Assembly (NCBI RefSeq): GCF_030812295.1
Contig: NZ_JAUSSK010000003.1
Span: 558,001-622,000 of the forward strand
Length of the DNA: 64,000 nucleotides
From: Luteibacter jiangsuensis
Lineage (GTDB): Bacteria > Pseudomonadota > Gammaproteobacteria > Xanthomonadales > Rhodanobacteraceae
Direction: 5' to 3'
How positions within the stretch are numbered: position 1 is the stretch's first letter; each line of letters starts with the position of its first letter. Position numbers and translations under genes: made by a program. The notes below the pieces were generated by a model. It was not told the origin of the DNA, did no database searches, and saw only the letters and a list, made by a program, of their open reading frames with translations. This document shows, one piece after another, positions 37,675 to 50,184 of this stretch.

Positions 37675-38106
37675 ATGTGGAAAGCGGGAACGTTGCTGGT
37701 CGTCCTCGCACTGGCAGGCGTCGCCGGTTGCCGGCACGCACCGGATGAAGCGCAGGTGCGCTCGGCGATAACGGCGGCCTCGGAAGGTGCCGAGGCGGGC
37801 AAGGCGGGGGATACCGTCGCCGCGCTGACCGACGACTTCGACGGCAATGCGGGACAGTTCGATCGCAAGTCGCTGGCGAACCTCGTCCGCGTCTACGCGC
37901 TTCGCGGGCAGAAGGTCCACGTGCTGATGGGCCCGACGGAAGTCGAGAGACGTGGCGAGCGGCTGGTGGCGACGTTCACCGTCACCCTGACCGCCGGGGT
38001 GGGCGTATTGCCCGATAACGCCGGGGCTTACGTGGTGGAGACGGGCTGGCGGAAGGAAGGGCGCGAGTGGCGGTGTTTTACGGCGAGCTGGAAGCGCGCG
38101 TTGTAA
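37675..38106 (+). CDS. Small predicted lipoprotein
   Basis: A 143-residue protein with a signal sequence and lipobox LAGVAGC (Cys at residue 19). The mature part of about 125 residues has alternating helix and strands ending in GWRKEGREWRCFTASW, which is reminiscent of small NTF2-like or nuclear-transport-factor folds, but I cannot name a family. It diverges from fadD by 124 bp and is followed by REP-like repeats. Function unknown; envelope location expected. Confidence 0.7.
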   Translation: MWKAGTLLVVLALAGVAGCRHAPDEAQVRSAITAASEGAEAGKAGDTVAALTDDFDGNAGQFDRKSLANLVRVYALRGQKVHVLMGPTEVERRGERLVATFTVTLTAGVGVLPDNAGAYVVETGWRKEGREWRCFTASWKRAL

Positions 38107-38111
38107 ACCAA

Positions 38112-38211
38112 ATCGCCGACAGGGTCGGCTCCCACCAAGGCTTGGCGAGTCACCGACAAGGCCGGCTCCCATCAGGTGCGAAACCTGGTGGGAGCCGACC
38201 CTGTCGGCGAT
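38112..38211. repeat. REP-like palindrome cluster, three units
   Basis: Three copies of the same unit as at 35769: two reversed (38112-38136, 38151-38173, the second degenerate) and one forward (38187-38211, GTGGGAGCCGACC then CTGTCGGCGAT). They fill the gap between the convergent lipoprotein and acnA genes and can form strong hairpins in either transcript, probably serving as transcript 3' ends. Confidence 0.85.
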
Positions 38212-38216
38212 GCTTT

Positions 38217-40961
<2,745 letters not shown>

Positions 40962-41152
40962 GCTGTACTCCTGGCGTGACGTTCTTTAGCTGGGGAGGCC
41001 TGGCGGACCCTTGCGGACCGCCAAAGGCGTCGATTATCGCGCAGTCTGCCGCTGGTGTGCGACCGCCGTGAGACCGGCCTCCGGCTAGAATGGCCGTTCG
41101 GTGGCGCAGGCCGCGCGAAATCTGGGCGGCGGAAGGATGAGGGCCGGAGCAC

Positions 41153-42118
41153 GTGAGCGCAAACGTATTTGATGGCACGCAGCGTTCGATGATATCGATG
41201 GCCTTGTCGTCGGTGTCGCTGCGCGACCTGGCCCTGGTCCAGGCCGTGGCCCGGGAGGGCAGCTTCAACAGCGCCGCCCGGGCCATGTACATCAGCCCTT
41301 CCGGCCTCTCGCACCAGGTGCAGAAAGTGGAGCAGGCCCTTGGCGTGCCCCTGTTCGAACGCGGTGGCCGGCGGGTGGTGCCCACCGCCAGCGGGCAGCG
41401 CCTGCTCGGTTATATAGAAGAGGTGCTGGCCTCGGCCGAGCATCTCGAGCACGCGGCCCGGGCTGGGGATGTCGCCTTTGGTGGCGAATTGCGGCTGGGG
41501 GTGCCCTCCACGCTGGGGCCCTACCTGCTACCCCACTTCATCGAGCCGTTTCCCCAGCGTTTTCCGGGCGCCCGCCTGACGATCTCCGAAGGCAAGCCGC
41601 GGGGCTTGCTGCGTCGCCTGCAAGAGGGTGAGCTGGACGCCGTGCTGGCGCCGCCGAGCGCAATGGCCACCGGACTGGAATCCACGGCGTTGTTCTTCGA
41701 GCCATACGAGTTGATGCTGCATAAGGGGCACCCATTGGCCGGGCGCGCGTCCGTCGCGCTGACCGAGCTGGACGCGGCGGAAGCCACGCTGATGGCCGAG
41801 AGCCACGGCAATGGCGTGTCCGACCTCGGCATGAGCGGTTCGGCGCGGCCCGAGCGCATCCAGGACCTGAGCATCGAAAGCCTCGCCACGCTAGTCGCGC
41901 TGCGCGGTGGCTACACGCTGGTGCCGATCCTCGCGCACGAGCGGCTGGGTTCCATACCGAACGTGGTGCTGGCGGCGGTGGAGGGCGCGCGGCCGGGGCG
42001 GCATATCTCGTTGTACTGGCGCAACGCCACGCCGTGGCGGGAGGATCTCGCGCGATTCGGTGACTTGCTGCGGGCGCTGGCCGAGGCGATACCGGGGTTG
42101 GATGCCGCGGCTTCGTAG
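41153..42118 (+). CDS. LysR-family transcriptional regulator
   Basis: About 321 residues from a GTG at 41153 (GGAG upstream); an ATG at 41198 would give a more typical LysR start. The N-terminal winged HTH is LRDLALVQAVAREGSFNSAARAMYISPSGLSHQVQKVEQALGVPLFER. The effector domain (about 105-310) resembles OxyR-type regulators in layout (LRLGVPSTLGPYLLP, ESLATLVALRGGYTLVP), but the stretch aligned by eye with OxyR Cys199 (ESHGNGVSDLG) has no Cys, so peroxide sensing is not supported. It is divergent from acnA. Confidence 0.9.
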   Translation: MSANVFDGTQRSMISMALSSVSLRDLALVQAVAREGSFNSAARAMYISPSGLSHQVQKVEQALGVPLFERGGRRVVPTASGQRLLGYIEEVLASAEHLEHAARAGDVAFGGELRLGVPSTLGPYLLPHFIEPFPQRFPGARLTISEGKPRGLLRRLQEGELDAVLAPPSAMATGLESTALFFEPYELMLHKGHPLAGRASVALTELDAAEATLMAESHGNGVSDLGMSGSARPERIQDLSIESLATLVALRGGYTLVPILAHERLGSIPNVVLAAVEGARPGRHISLYWRNATPWREDLARFGDLLRALAEAIPGLDAAAS

Positions 42119-42149
42119 TCTGTCGCCGCCTAGGCGGCTGGTTTGCTTT

Positions 42150-42233
42150 GGTGGGAGCCGACTCTGCCGGCGATGGGTGCTTGCCATAACCTGGCCCGCT
42201 GCCGCGGGATCGCCGACAAGGTCGGCTCCCACC
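42150..42233. repeat. REP-like palindromic doublet, copy 2 (inverted relative to copy 1)
   Basis: 84 bp with outer arms GGTGGGAGCCGAC and GTCGGCTCCCACC. Its spacer (GGGTGCTTGCCAT through CCGCTGCCGCGGG) is the near-exact reverse complement of the spacer of the unit at 35769-35852. It lies between the convergent LysR and hflD genes. Confidence 0.88.
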
Positions 42234-42249
42234 AGGCCGCGAAGCCCGA

Positions 42250-42876
42250 TCAGCCGCCGTCGTCCAGGGTCGAGCCGGTCAGCAGGCCGCGGGCCAGCAT
42301 CGCGCATTGCTTGCGGTAGATCAGCAGGTGCCACTGGCGGCCGCCTATCTGGTTCCACAGGACCGCCGAGCGCACGGCCGCCAGCAAGGCCGCCCGTACC
42401 TTGTCCACGTTCGCTTTCTGCTGGAGGTGCGATGGCGTACCCGTGACCATGACGCGGGGCTTCAGCGTGGACAGCGTGGAGGTGTACACCTCGGCCAGCC
42501 TCGCCGCGACATTGGGGTGACCGATGCCAAAATGCTCGACCTGGCGTTGCGTGCCGACGATGCCCTCGCGCAGGCGGTCGAGCAGGCCGCGGTTGCGCGA
42601 CAGCGAGCGTTCGAGGCGCAGCACGGTGATCGCCATGCGCATCACCGCCACGTCGCGGGTCTGGTCCTCGAACTGCGCGACCAACGTGCGCAGCCCCCGC
42701 CTCACTCCCGAGACGCCTCCATAGACGGACGCCACCGAATCGGCGTCGATTCGGAACACGCTGGCGAGGCTGGCCTCGAAGGCAGCCTCGTCGCACCGCC
42801 CGTCGGCAGCCAGTTGCTGGGCGAGGGCGACGCCCTGGAAAACCCCGGCAAGGGCGAGGACGCGTTCTTCATTCAT
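42250..42876 (-). CDS. hflD: HflD (YcfC), high-frequency lysogenisation protein homolog
   Basis: A 208-residue helical protein matching HflD in length and order: NEERVLALAGVFQGVALAQQLA at the start, LRTLVAQFEDQ, RYMAITVLRLERSLSRN-type helix, and a QIGGRQWHLLIYRKQ segment near the end. In E. coli HflD affects lambda CII stability and sits next to mnmA, as here. ATG at 42876 is used; the frame is open 15 codons further. The native role outside phage biology is unclear. Confidence 0.9.
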   Translation of the reverse strand: MNEERVLALAGVFQGVALAQQLAADGRCDEAAFEASLASVFRIDADSVASVYGGVSGVRRGLRTLVAQFEDQTRDVAVMRMAITVLRLERSLSRNRGLLDRLREGIVGTQRQVEHFGIGHPNVAARLAEVYTSTLSTLKPRVMVTGTPSHLQQKANVDKVRAALLAAVRSAVLWNQIGGRQWHLLIYRKQCAMLARGLLTGSTLDDGG

Positions 42877-42928
42877 GCGGAAAGCTCGGGAAATGTAGGG
42901 GGAATGGGAGGTGACTCGCATCGCGGGA

Positions 42929-42953
42929 ATCGCGGACAGGGTCCGCTCCCACC
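42929..42953. repeat. Single degenerate REP-like unit
   Basis: ATCGCGGACAGGGTCCGC followed by TCCCACC: one unit of the repeat family seen at 35769, 38112 and 42150, with the stem changed on both sides so pairing is kept (GCGGAC/GTCCGC). It lies between mnmA and hflD, on the path of their shared transcript. Confidence 0.65.
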
Positions 42954-42990
42954 AGGTTTCCGCAGCGATGATCGAGTGGCCGGGTGAAGC

Positions 42991-44085
42991 TCACGCCAGG
43001 CCACCATAGGGGGCGTCCGTCGTGGCGATCACCGCGCCACCCAGACAGACCTCGCCGTCGTACAGGACGACCGACTGTCCGGGCGTCACCGCGCGCTGCG
43101 GCTCATCGAACGATACGTGCAAGATATCGCCCCGGACCTCCACATGGCAGTCCTGGTCGGCCTGGCGATAACGGGTCTTCGCGGCGCAGCGGAACGACAG
43201 GGCAGGTGGTTCACCGGCCACCCAGGTGACGTCGGTGGCGGTCAGGCGGTTCGATTGCAGCCAGCGGTTCTCGCCACCTTGCGCCACGACCAGCGTATTC
43301 GTGGCGACATCCTTGCCGACGACGTACCAGGGTTCGTTGGGCGCATCCGCGCGTCCGCCGATGCCCAGGCCATTGCGCTGGCCGAGGGTGTAGTACATCA
43401 CTCCCTGGTGCTCGCCGATGACACGGCCTTCAGGGTCGACCATACGGCCGGGTTTGGCCGGCAGGTACTGGGCGAGAAAGGCCCGGAAATCGCGCTCGCC
43501 GATGAAGCAGATGCCGGTGGAGTCCTTCTTCGCATGCGTCGGCAGGGCGGCCTCGCGGGCCATCTCGCGCACCCGCGGCTTTTCGATCTCGCCCACCGGG
43601 AACAAGGTGGCGGCGAGCTGCTTCTGGCCGAGCGCGTGCAGGAAATAGCTCTGGTCCTTGGCGGCATCGACGGCCCTGAGAAGGCGGTATCGGCCATCGC
43701 GGAAATCCACGCGCGCGTAATGCCCCGTCGCGATCTTTTCCGCGCCGAGGGCCTGGGCGTGCTCCAGGAAGGTCTTGAACTTGATCTCGCGGTTGCAGAG
43801 GACGTCCGGATTGGGGGTGCGTCCGGCGGCATATTCAGCCAGGAAATACTCGAACACGCCGTCCCAATACTCGCCCGCGAAGTTCCGCGCGTGGAACGGA
43901 ATGCCGAGGCGACCGCACACGGCGACGGCGTCCTTGCGGTCGTCGTCGGTGGTGCAGGGGCCGGAACGGTCGTCTTCCTCCCAGTTCTGCATGAACATGC
44001 CCTCGACCTCGTGCCCCGCCTGCTGGAGCAGGAGGGCCGCGACCGAAGAGTCCACGCCGCCGGAGACGCCGAGGATCACCTTCAC
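42991..44085 (-). CDS. mnmA: tRNA 2-thiouridylase MnmA
   Basis: A 364-residue enzyme adding the 2-thio group to U34 of tRNA-Lys, Glu and Gln. The PP-loop is [15 protein letters not shown] at the start. The catalytic cysteines are in [12 protein letters not shown] and [12 protein letters not shown]. The C-terminal beta-barrel binds tRNA. The start is GTG at 44085: a GGAGGT lies 6 nt upstream and the GTGA overlaps the stop of the NUDIX gene, so coupling is likely. Sulfur would come via IscS/Tus proteins encoded elsewhere. Confidence 0.95.
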   Translation of the reverse strand: MKVILGVSGGVDSSVAALLLQQAGHEVEGMFMQNWEEDDRSGPCTTDDDRKDAVAVCGRLGIPFHARNFAGEYWDGVFEYFLAEYAAGRTPNPDVLCNREIKFKTFLEHAQALGAEKIATGHYARVDFRDGRYRLLRAVDAAKDQSYFLHALGQKQLAATLFPVGEIEKPRVREMAREAALPTHAKKDSTGICFIGERDFRAFLAQYLPAKPGRMVDPEGRVIGEHQGVMYYTLGQRNGLGIGGRADAPNEPWYVVGKDVATNTLVVAQGGENRWLQSNRLTATDVTWVAGEPPALSFRCAAKTRYRQADQDCHVEVRGDILHVSFDEPQRAVTPGQSVVLYDGEVCLGGAVIATTDAPYGGLA

Positions 44086-44570
44086 CCGGATACCTCCGGC
44101 AAGAGGCTCGACACGGTATCCAGGGGCAGCCGGCGGCCGTCGAGCCACGCGTCGATCGTCTGCAGGATCAACGGGGAACGCAGGCGTGCGCCCAGCGCCT
44201 CGATTTCGTCGCGACGCAGCCACAGCGTGCGCCGCACTCCGGTATCGAGCGGCCGGGCGACATCGTGCGAGGTGACATGGCCGGCGAAGGCGAACCGCAG
44301 CACCTGCTCGCCGTGCTCCGGATTCACCCATTGCCAGGCGCCGATGAAGCTGTCGAGATCGATGCCGTAGCCGGTCTCCTCGAGCGTCTCGCGCACGGCC
44401 GCCGCCTGCAGGGTCTCGCCTGGATCGAGATGGCCCGCGGGCTGGTTGTAGGCGAGTTCGCCAGCGACCTCCTCCTCGACGATGAGATATCGATCGCCGC
44501 GCGCGACCACGCAAGCCGCCGTTACCCGGGGGCACCACACGTTTTCGGCGGAAGAAGGAGTCTGCGGCAT
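44082..44570 (-). CDS. nudJ: NUDIX hydrolase, NudJ-like
   Basis: About 162 residues from ATG 44570; an ATG at 44606 is also open. The NUDIX box [23 protein letters not shown] has the canonical G-x5-E-x7-RE-x2-EE-x-G pattern. The start [20 protein letters not shown] matches NudJ (YmfB), a nucleoside di/triphosphate and HMP-PP phosphatase. Order nudJ-mnmA-hflD matches E. coli, which supports the assignment. Exact substrate is uncertain. Confidence 0.88.
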   Translation of the reverse strand: MPQTPSSAENVWCPRVTAACVVARGDRYLIVEEEVAGELAYNQPAGHLDPGETLQAAAVRETLEETGYGIDLDSFIGAWQWVNPEHGEQVLRFAFAGHVTSHDVARPLDTGVRRTLWLRRDEIEALGARLRSPLILQTIDAWLDGRRLPLDTVSSLLPEVSG

Positions 44571-44693
44571 CGGCTTAATGAGATAGGTGGCTCTGGAAAA
44601 AGGCATATTGTGCCATTACCTGTGGGAATCGACCCGGAAAGCGGGCCGGATTCCGGTGTATAAACAATTCGCGTATCGAAGGCTCCGAACTGA

Positions 44694-45026
44694 ATGTCCC
44701 ACGAACACGAACACGACCAGGAAAGTGAGCGCGGGCACGGCCTCGCCATCGAGACCTCCCGCCCCGAAACCGCCAGGCCGCCGCTGTTCCAGGTCGTCCT
44801 GCTGAACGATGACTTCACGCCGATGGATTTCGTGATCGAGGTATTGCGCAGTTTCTTCGGCATGGACCAGGAGCGGGCGGTGCAGGTGATGCTTCATGTA
44901 CACACGCGGGGGAAGGGTGTCTGCGGCGTGTTCACCCGCGAGGTGGCAGAAACGAAGGTGACACAGGTCAACGAATACTCACGGTCTCATCAGCACCCGC
45001 TCTTGTGCACTATGGAAAAGATGTAG
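44694..45026 (+). CDS. clpS: ClpS, N-end rule adaptor of ClpAP
   Basis: A 110-residue adaptor. A flexible, His/Glu-rich N-terminus of about 30 residues is followed by the core: [24 protein letters not shown] (ligand-pocket Asp-Asp), [23 protein letters not shown]. It delivers N-degron proteins to ClpAP. clpA starts 79 bp downstream, forming the usual pair. Confidence 0.96.
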   Translation: MSHEHEHDQESERGHGLAIETSRPETARPPLFQVVLLNDDFTPMDFVIEVLRSFFGMDQERAVQVMLHVHTRGKGVCGVFTREVAETKVTQVNEYSRSHQHPLLCTMEKM

Positions 45027-45105
45027 CCGATCCCCCATCTGGAGTTCATGCGGCATTGACAAGGGGCTGGTTCCCCGCCGCCCACAGCTATCGGAGACGG
45101 TCCGT

Positions 45106-47373
45106 ATGTTCAGCAAGGATCTAGAAGTCACCATCGGGCATTGCTACAAGCAGGCCCGTGAGCAGCGCCACGAATTCATGACCGTGGAGCACCTGCTGCT
45201 CGCCCTGACGGAAAACACCTCCGCCCTGGCCGCCCTGCGCGCCTGCGGCGTCGATCTGCCGCGCCTGGCGGCGGATCTCCAGCGGATCGTCGCCGAGACG
45301 GTACCGGTGCTTCCGGCCGGCGACGAGCGCGATACGCAGCCCACCCTGGGTTTTCAGCGCGTGCTCCAGCGCGCGGTCTACCACGTGCAGTCTTCCGGCC
45401 GTAAGGAAGTCACCGGCGCCAACGTGCTCGTGGCCATCTTTGGCGAAAAGGACTCCCATGCGGTGTATTTCCTGCACCAGCAGGAAATTACGCGCCTGGA
45501 TGTCGTCAACTACATCTCGCATGGCATCGCCAAGATCGGCGACGAATCGGCCGCCGCGGCGCCGAACGCCGAGCGTGACGGCGAGGAAGGCGGTGAAGGC
45601 AAGGGCAACCCGCTCAACGAATACGCCGCCAACCTGAACGAACTGGCCATCCAGGGCAAGATCGATCCCCTGATCGGCCGCCAGGACGAAGTCGAGCGCA
45701 CCATCCAGGTGCTTTGCCGCCGCCGCAAGAACAACCCGCTCTACGTGGGCGACGCGGGCGTGGGCAAGACGGCCCTGGCCGAGGGCCTGGCCAAGCGCAT
45801 CGTCGAGGGACAGGTGCCGGAAGTGCTGGAAGACTGCACCATCTGGTCGCTGGACCTCGGTGCGCTGGTGGCCGGAACCAAGTACCGCGGCGACTTCGAA
45901 AAGCGCCTGAAGGCGGTCATCGCCCAGCTGAAGAAGCAGCCGAACGCCATCCTGTTCATCGACGAGATCCACACCATCATCGGTGCCGGTTCGGCGTCGG
46001 GTGGCACCATGGACGCCTCGAACCTGATCAAGCCCATGCTGGCGTCGGGTGAGTTGCGTTGCATCGGTTCCACCACGTTCCAGGAGTTCCGTGGCGTCTT
46101 CGAGAAGGATCGGGCCCTGGCCCGCCGCTTCCAGAAGATCGACGTGGTCGAGCCGACCGTGGCCGATTCGATCGAGATCCTGCGCGGCCTGAAGAGCCGG
46201 TTCGAAGAGCACCACTCGGTGGAGTACACCGGTGAGGCCCTGCGTGCGGCCGTGGATCTTTCGGTCAAGCACATCCCGGATCGCCTGCTGCCCGACAAGG
46301 CCATCGACGTCATCGACGAAGCCGGCGCCCGCCAGCGTCTGCTGCCGGAGGAAGAGCGTACCGGCAAGATCGACGTGCCCGAGATCGAGTACATCGTCGC
46401 CAAGATGGCGCGCATCCCGGCCAAGCAGGTCTCGGCCTCGGATCGCGACGTGCTGCGCAATCTCGAGCGCAACCTGAAGATGGTGGTCTTCGGCCAGGAT
46501 GCGGCCATCGAGGCCCTGGCGTCCTCGATCAAGATGGCGCGTTCGGGCCTGGGCGATCCGTCCAAGCCGATCGGCAGCTTCCTGCTCGCCGGCCCCACGG
46601 GCGTCGGCAAGACGGAGGTGACCCGTCAGCTCGCCATGCAACTGGGTATCGAAATGGTCCGCTTCGACATGTCCGAATACATGGAAGCGCATTCGGTGTC
46701 GCGTCTGGTCGGCGCGCCTCCGGGCTACGTCGGTTTCGACCAGGGCGGCCTGCTCACCGAGCAGATCACCAAGCATCCGCATTGCGTGCTGCTGCTGGAC
46801 GAGATCGAGAAGGCCCATCCGGATGTCTACAACATCCTGCTCCAGGTCATGGATCGCGGTGTGCTGACGGATACCAACGGCCGCGAGGCGAACTTCAAGA
46901 ACGTGATCATCGTGATGACCACGAACGCGGGTGCGCAGCTGGCTTCGCGCCGGGGCATCGGCTTCGTGAAACAGAACCACGCCCCGGACGCCATGGAGAC
47001 CATCCGTCGCATGTTCACGCCGGAGTTCCGCAACCGTCTGGACGCGGTCATCCAGTTCAACGCGCTGGACTTCGACCACATCCTGCGTGTGGTGGACAAG
47101 TTCCTGATCGAGCTGGAAACGCAGCTGTCGGAGAAGAAGGTGAGCGTGGATGTGGCGCCGGAAGCCCGCCGCTGGTTGGCGGAGCACGGCTTCGACCCGC
47201 AGATGGGTGCACGCCCGATGGCCCGCGTGATCCAGGACAAGGTCAAGCGCGCGCTGGCGGACGAACTGCTCTTCGGCAAGCTCGCCGAGGGCGGCAAGGT
47301 CACCCTGTCGGTGGAAGGCGACGAGCTGCACGTGGAGACGGAGTCGGCCGAGCCGGCGACGGTTCCCGCGTAA
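45106..47373 (+). CDS. clpA: ClpA, ATP-dependent protease ATPase subunit
   Basis: A 755-residue double-AAA+ unfoldase. The N-domain (1-150) has [27 protein letters not shown]1 Walker [10 protein letters not shown] lies at about 215-223 and D2 Walker [10 protein letters not shown] at about 496-504; Walker B motifs ILFIDEIHT and [13 protein letters not shown] are intact. A ClpP-binding IGL-type loop is seen near GIGFVKQ (GIGF in this lineage). It ends TVPA, then an intrinsic terminator. Confidence 0.97.
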   Translation: MFSKDLEVTIGHCYKQAREQRHEFMTVEHLLLALTENTSALAALRACGVDLPRLAADLQRIVAETVPVLPAGDERDTQPTLGFQRVLQRAVYHVQSSGRKEVTGANVLVAIFGEKDSHAVYFLHQQEITRLDVVNYISHGIAKIGDESAAAAPNAERDGEEGGEGKGNPLNEYAANLNELAIQGKIDPLIGRQDEVERTIQVLCRRRKNNPLYVGDAGVGKTALAEGLAKRIVEGQVPEVLEDCTIWSLDLGALVAGTKYRGDFEKRLKAVIAQLKKQPNAILFIDEIHTIIGAGSASGGTMDASNLIKPMLASGELRCIGSTTFQEFRGVFEKDRALARRFQKIDVVEPTVADSIEILRGLKSRFEEHHSVEYTGEALRAAVDLSVKHIPDRLLPDKAIDVIDEAGARQRLLPEEERTGKIDVPEIEYIVAKMARIPAKQVSASDRDVLRNLERNLKMVVFGQDAAIEALASSIKMARSGLGDPSKPIGSFLLAGPTGVGKTEVTRQLAMQLGIEMVRFDMSEYMEAHSVSRLVGAPPGYVGFDQGGLLTEQITKHPHCVLLLDEIEKAHPDVYNILLQVMDRGVLTDTNGREANFKNVIIVMTTNAGAQLASRRGIGFVKQNHAPDAMETIRRMFTPEFRNRLDAVIQFNALDFDHILRVVDKFLIELETQLSEKKVSVDVAPEARRWLAEHGFDPQMGARPMARVIQDKVKRALADELLFGKLAEGGKVTLSVEGDELHVETESAEPATVPA

Positions 47374-47392
47374 GCTCGCGACCTCAGGCAAC

Positions 47393-47426
47393 AAAAAAAG
47401 CCGCGGATGGTTCCGCGGCTTTTTTA
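47393..47426. terminator. Bidirectional intrinsic terminator between clpA and infA
   Basis: Stem GCCGCGGA / TCCGCGGC with loop TGGT, flanked by seven A on the left and six T on the right. It can terminate clpA (plus) and infA (minus), which converge here. Confidence 0.93.
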
Positions 47427-47455
47427 TGTCCCGATGAGGCCGGCGCGTGGCGCCC

Positions 47456-47674
47456 TTACTTCATGCGGTACGTGATGCGTCCCTTGGTCAGGTCGTAGGG
47501 GGTCATTTCGACCTTCACCTTGTCGCCCGTGAGGATACGGATGTAATGCTTGCGCATGCGGCCGGAGATATGGGCGGTAATGACGTGCCCGTTCTCGAGT
47601 TGCACGCGGAACATGGTGTTGGGCAAGGTCTCCTGGACCGTACCTTCCATTTCGATGACGTCGTCTTTTGCCAT
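47456..47674 (-). CDS. infA: Translation initiation factor IF-1
   Basis: A 72-residue S1-type OB-fold protein with the canonical IF-1 sequence: [33 protein letters not shown] and [17 protein letters not shown]. It occupies the ribosomal A site during initiation. Location near clpSA is conserved in gammaproteobacteria. Confidence 0.98.
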   Translation of the reverse strand: MAKDDVIEMEGTVQETLPNTMFRVQLENGHVITAHISGRMRKHYIRILTGDKVKVEMTPYDLTKGRITYRMK

Positions 47675-47798
47675 GTGTTCCGGGTCGGCGTGAACGGCCG
47701 GAATGGCCGCATAAGTCCCTTAGTATGCCATAGCAGGCTGGTCCAGGCCACCTAAGCCTGACTGCCGTCCGCGCCGAAGGCGAGGGACGGGGAAACCC

Positions 47799-48074
47799 TC
47801 AACCGAACTGCTCGTCCAGCTTCCGGCGGATTTCGTCCTCGATCGTGCCGCGCAGCGGCGAAAGCAGCATGCCGAGCTCTGCCGTGACGTGCACCTCGCT
47901 GGCCGTGACCGCGATTGCGCCCTTCACTCCCGAGCGGGCGAAGGTGAGCGTATCGCCCTGCCACGTGCCCTCGGTGCCGAACTTCTCGCTCATGCGCGCG
48001 GCCACCTTGTCGACGACCGCGCGGGCTCCCTCGATGGTCGTCCCGTGGGGGCGGCGGATGTCGATCTTCGCCAT
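47799..48074 (-). CDS. Polyhydroxyalkanoic acid system family protein
   Basis: A 91-residue protein beginning AKIDIRRPHGTTIEGARAVVDKVAARM, the pattern of the small family annotated as PHA-granule region or polyhydroxyalkanoic acid system proteins. A central beta-rich part (GTWQGDTLTFARSGVKGAIAV) and a final helix (IEDEIRRKLDEQFG) complete it. No phaC or phasin gene is adjacent, so a role in PHA storage is not shown. It is upstream of infA on the same strand, 124 bp apart. Confidence 0.78.
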   Translation of the reverse strand: MAKIDIRRPHGTTIEGARAVVDKVAARMSEKFGTEGTWQGDTLTFARSGVKGAIAVTASEVHVTAELGMLLSPLRGTIEDEIRRKLDEQFG

Positions 48075-48201
48075 CGTGGAGGTCCTCGCGAGTGAAAGCG
48101 GAGAGTTTAACAGGCGTTTCTACCTGAAGGCAGCGACGCCTTTGCGTTCAATCAGATACCGCACTCTGCTAAAGTCGCGTCGTCAACGTCCCGGTTCTTC
48201 C

Positions 48202-48969
48202 ATGCGCATCGAATTCGTCAGCTCGGCTCGCGGTGATTTCCACTGGTCACGGCCCGTGCTGACCATCGGCCGTGCCGACGACAACGACCTCGTCGTGTCA
48301 GAAGCCCAGGTCGCCGCGCGCCATGTCACCCTGCATCGCGACCGCCGCGGCCTGGTGCTGGAAGTCGCCCCCGATACCGGGCGTGTCTACGTCAATGCGC
48401 GCCCCGTGCGCGAGCGCGCCTTGCTGCGCCCGGGCGACAGCCTGTCGCTCGGCGACTGCCGCATGCTGATCCGCGACGACGCGGACCTGGAGGCGCGGGA
48501 GGTGCGGGAACCCACCCAATCGCGCTGCACCGTGGCGTTGCGGCCCGTGGCCGGGCCGCTGTCGGGCCGGGTGATACCCGTGGGCGATCGCCTCGAACTC
48601 GGCGCCAGCCATGGGGCGATGCCGCTCGAGTTGCCCGGCAACGACGCGGCCCTGCTGGTCCTCGCGTGGGAGGGCGGCGAGCTCGTCCTGGATGCATCCC
48701 GCGTGCCTGCGCGGCATGCCGTGCGGGTGAACGGGGTGAAGGTGGTTCGCGCCTCCTTGCAGCCCGGCGACCAGATCGGTGTCGCCTCGCACCGCTTCGT
48801 CCTCGACGGTCCCGGCTGGGCCGCGGAGCCGAAGGTGGTCATGCCGGAGCCGGAACCCGAACCGCTTCCTGAAGATGCCGCGGGCCCGCGTGGCGACGTA
48901 TGGTGGCTGATCCTCACCGCCGCGGTGCTCGCGCTCGGCATCGCGCTGGTCTTGTTCGTCCAGTTCTGA
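48202..48969 (+). CDS. Tandem FHA-like, tail-anchored membrane protein
   Basis: A 255-residue protein. Residues 1-92 form an FHA domain: RPVLTIGRADDNDLVVSE, then ARHVTLHRDRRG (Ser replaced in the usual SxxH by AxxV-type context) and VYVNARPV. Residues about 108-208 look like a second, degenerate FHA (GRVIPVGDRLELGAS, ARHAVRVNGVKV). A Pro/Glu linker (MPEPEPEPLPED) leads to a single C-terminal helix (about 233-253). It probably binds phosphothreonine peptides at the inner membrane. No kinase gene is adjacent. ATG at 48202. Confidence 0.8.
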   Translation: MRIEFVSSARGDFHWSRPVLTIGRADDNDLVVSEAQVAARHVTLHRDRRGLVLEVAPDTGRVYVNARPVRERALLRPGDSLSLGDCRMLIRDDADLEAREVREPTQSRCTVALRPVAGPLSGRVIPVGDRLELGASHGAMPLELPGNDAALLVLAWEGGELVLDASRVPARHAVRVNGVKVVRASLQPGDQIGVASHRFVLDGPGWAAEPKVVMPEPEPEPLPEDAAGPRGDVWWLILTAAVLALGIALVLFVQF

Positions 48970-49019
48970 GCGGCCCCGCGGACGGCATAATGGCCGTTCC
49001 CCCTGGCCGAGAGAATCAC

Positions 49020-50105
49020 GTGAGCAGAGTCTGGAATTTCAGTGCGGGTCCTGCGGCGTTGCCTGAAGCGGTACTGCAACGCGCACAGGCGGAAATGCTC
49101 GACTGGAACGGGTCGGGTGCCTCCGTCATGGAACTGTCCCACCGCGGCAAGCGCTTCGTGGAACTGGCCGCCGACGCCGAGCGCCGGCTGCGTGGCCTGT
49201 TGGCCGTACCCGCGGGGTACAAGGTGCTGTTCCTGCAAGGCGGTGCGACCCAGCACTTCGCGCAGATCCCAATGAACCTCGCGCCCGAAGGCGGTAGCGC
49301 GGACTACATCGTGACCGGACACTGGAGCGAAAAGGCCGTTCGCGAAGCCTCCCCTTACATCGACGCGCGTGTGGCCGCCAGTTCGGCATCGGCGAATTTC
49401 CTGGATCTTCCGCCGCGTGACACGTGGATATTGAATCCCGACGCGGCCTACGTGCATTACACGTCGAACGAAACCATCCAGGGCGTGGAGTTTCACGATA
49501 TTCCGGACGTGGGCCGGGTGCCCCTGGTGGCCGACATGTCGTCGAATATCCTTTCCGGTCCGCTGGATGTTTCGCGCTTCGGATTGATCTACGCCGGCGC
49601 CCAGAAAAACATCGGACCATCCGGACTGGTGGTGATGATCGTCCGCGATGAACTGCTGGCACGCCCCGGCCGGCCGATGGCGAAGATCTTCCGCTATGCG
49701 GAGCACGCCGCGAACGATTCCATGCTCAATACCCCCAATACGTGGGGCTGGTATCTCGCCGGCCTCACCTTCGAGTGGCTGGAGCAGCAGGGCGGCCTCG
49801 CGGCGATGGGCGAGCGGAATGCGCGGAAGGCGAAGACCTTGTACGACGCCATCGACGGGTCGGGCGGCTTCTATAGCAGCCCTGTGGCGGTGCACGCGCG
49901 CTCACGCATGAACGTGCCATTCACCTTGCACGACGCTTCGCTCGATGCCGCTTTCCTGGCGGAATCCGAAGCGGAGGGCCTGCTTGCCTTGAAAGGCCAC
50001 AAGGCCGTGGGTGGCATGCGCGCGTCGTTGTACAACGCGGTGCCACAGGCGGCGGTGGACGCCCTCGTGCAATTCATGCGGGACTTTGCCACGCGGCACG
50101 GTTAA
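49020..50105 (+). CDS. serC: Phosphoserine aminotransferase
   Basis: A 361-residue class V PLP enzyme. It begins RVWNFSAGPAALPEAVLQ, has FLQGGATQHFAQIPMNL, HYTSNETIQGVEF, and the PLP lysine in IYAGAQKNIGPSG. It makes phosphoserine and, in pyridoxine synthesis, phosphohydroxythreonine. The start is GTG at 49020. It is followed by pheA, hisC2 and aroA, the conserved gammaproteobacterial serC-pheA-aroA arrangement. Confidence 0.96.
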   Translation: MSRVWNFSAGPAALPEAVLQRAQAEMLDWNGSGASVMELSHRGKRFVELAADAERRLRGLLAVPAGYKVLFLQGGATQHFAQIPMNLAPEGGSADYIVTGHWSEKAVREASPYIDARVAASSASANFLDLPPRDTWILNPDAAYVHYTSNETIQGVEFHDIPDVGRVPLVADMSSNILSGPLDVSRFGLIYAGAQKNIGPSGLVVMIVRDELLARPGRPMAKIFRYAEHAANDSMLNTPNTWGWYLAGLTFEWLEQQGGLAAMGERNARKAKTLYDAIDGSGGFYSSPVAVHARSRMNVPFTLHDASLDAAFLAESEAEGLLALKGHKAVGGMRASLYNAVPQAAVDALVQFMRDFATRHG

Positions 50106-50184
50106 AGTCGGAGGTCGCCGCGCTGCAACATCGCATCGCGGCGATAACCGTTTCAATTGCAACCACTTAGCCGCCTGGACGTCC

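Noticed and set aside
41153-42118. OxyR identity for the LysR regulator
   Set aside because: The effector domain lacks the redox Cys in the expected stretch and no ahpC or katG gene is adjacent.
45121-47394. A 757-codon open frame on the minus strand
   Set aside because: Mirror of clpA, whose AAA+ motifs are all intact. The antisense product has no recognisable domain.
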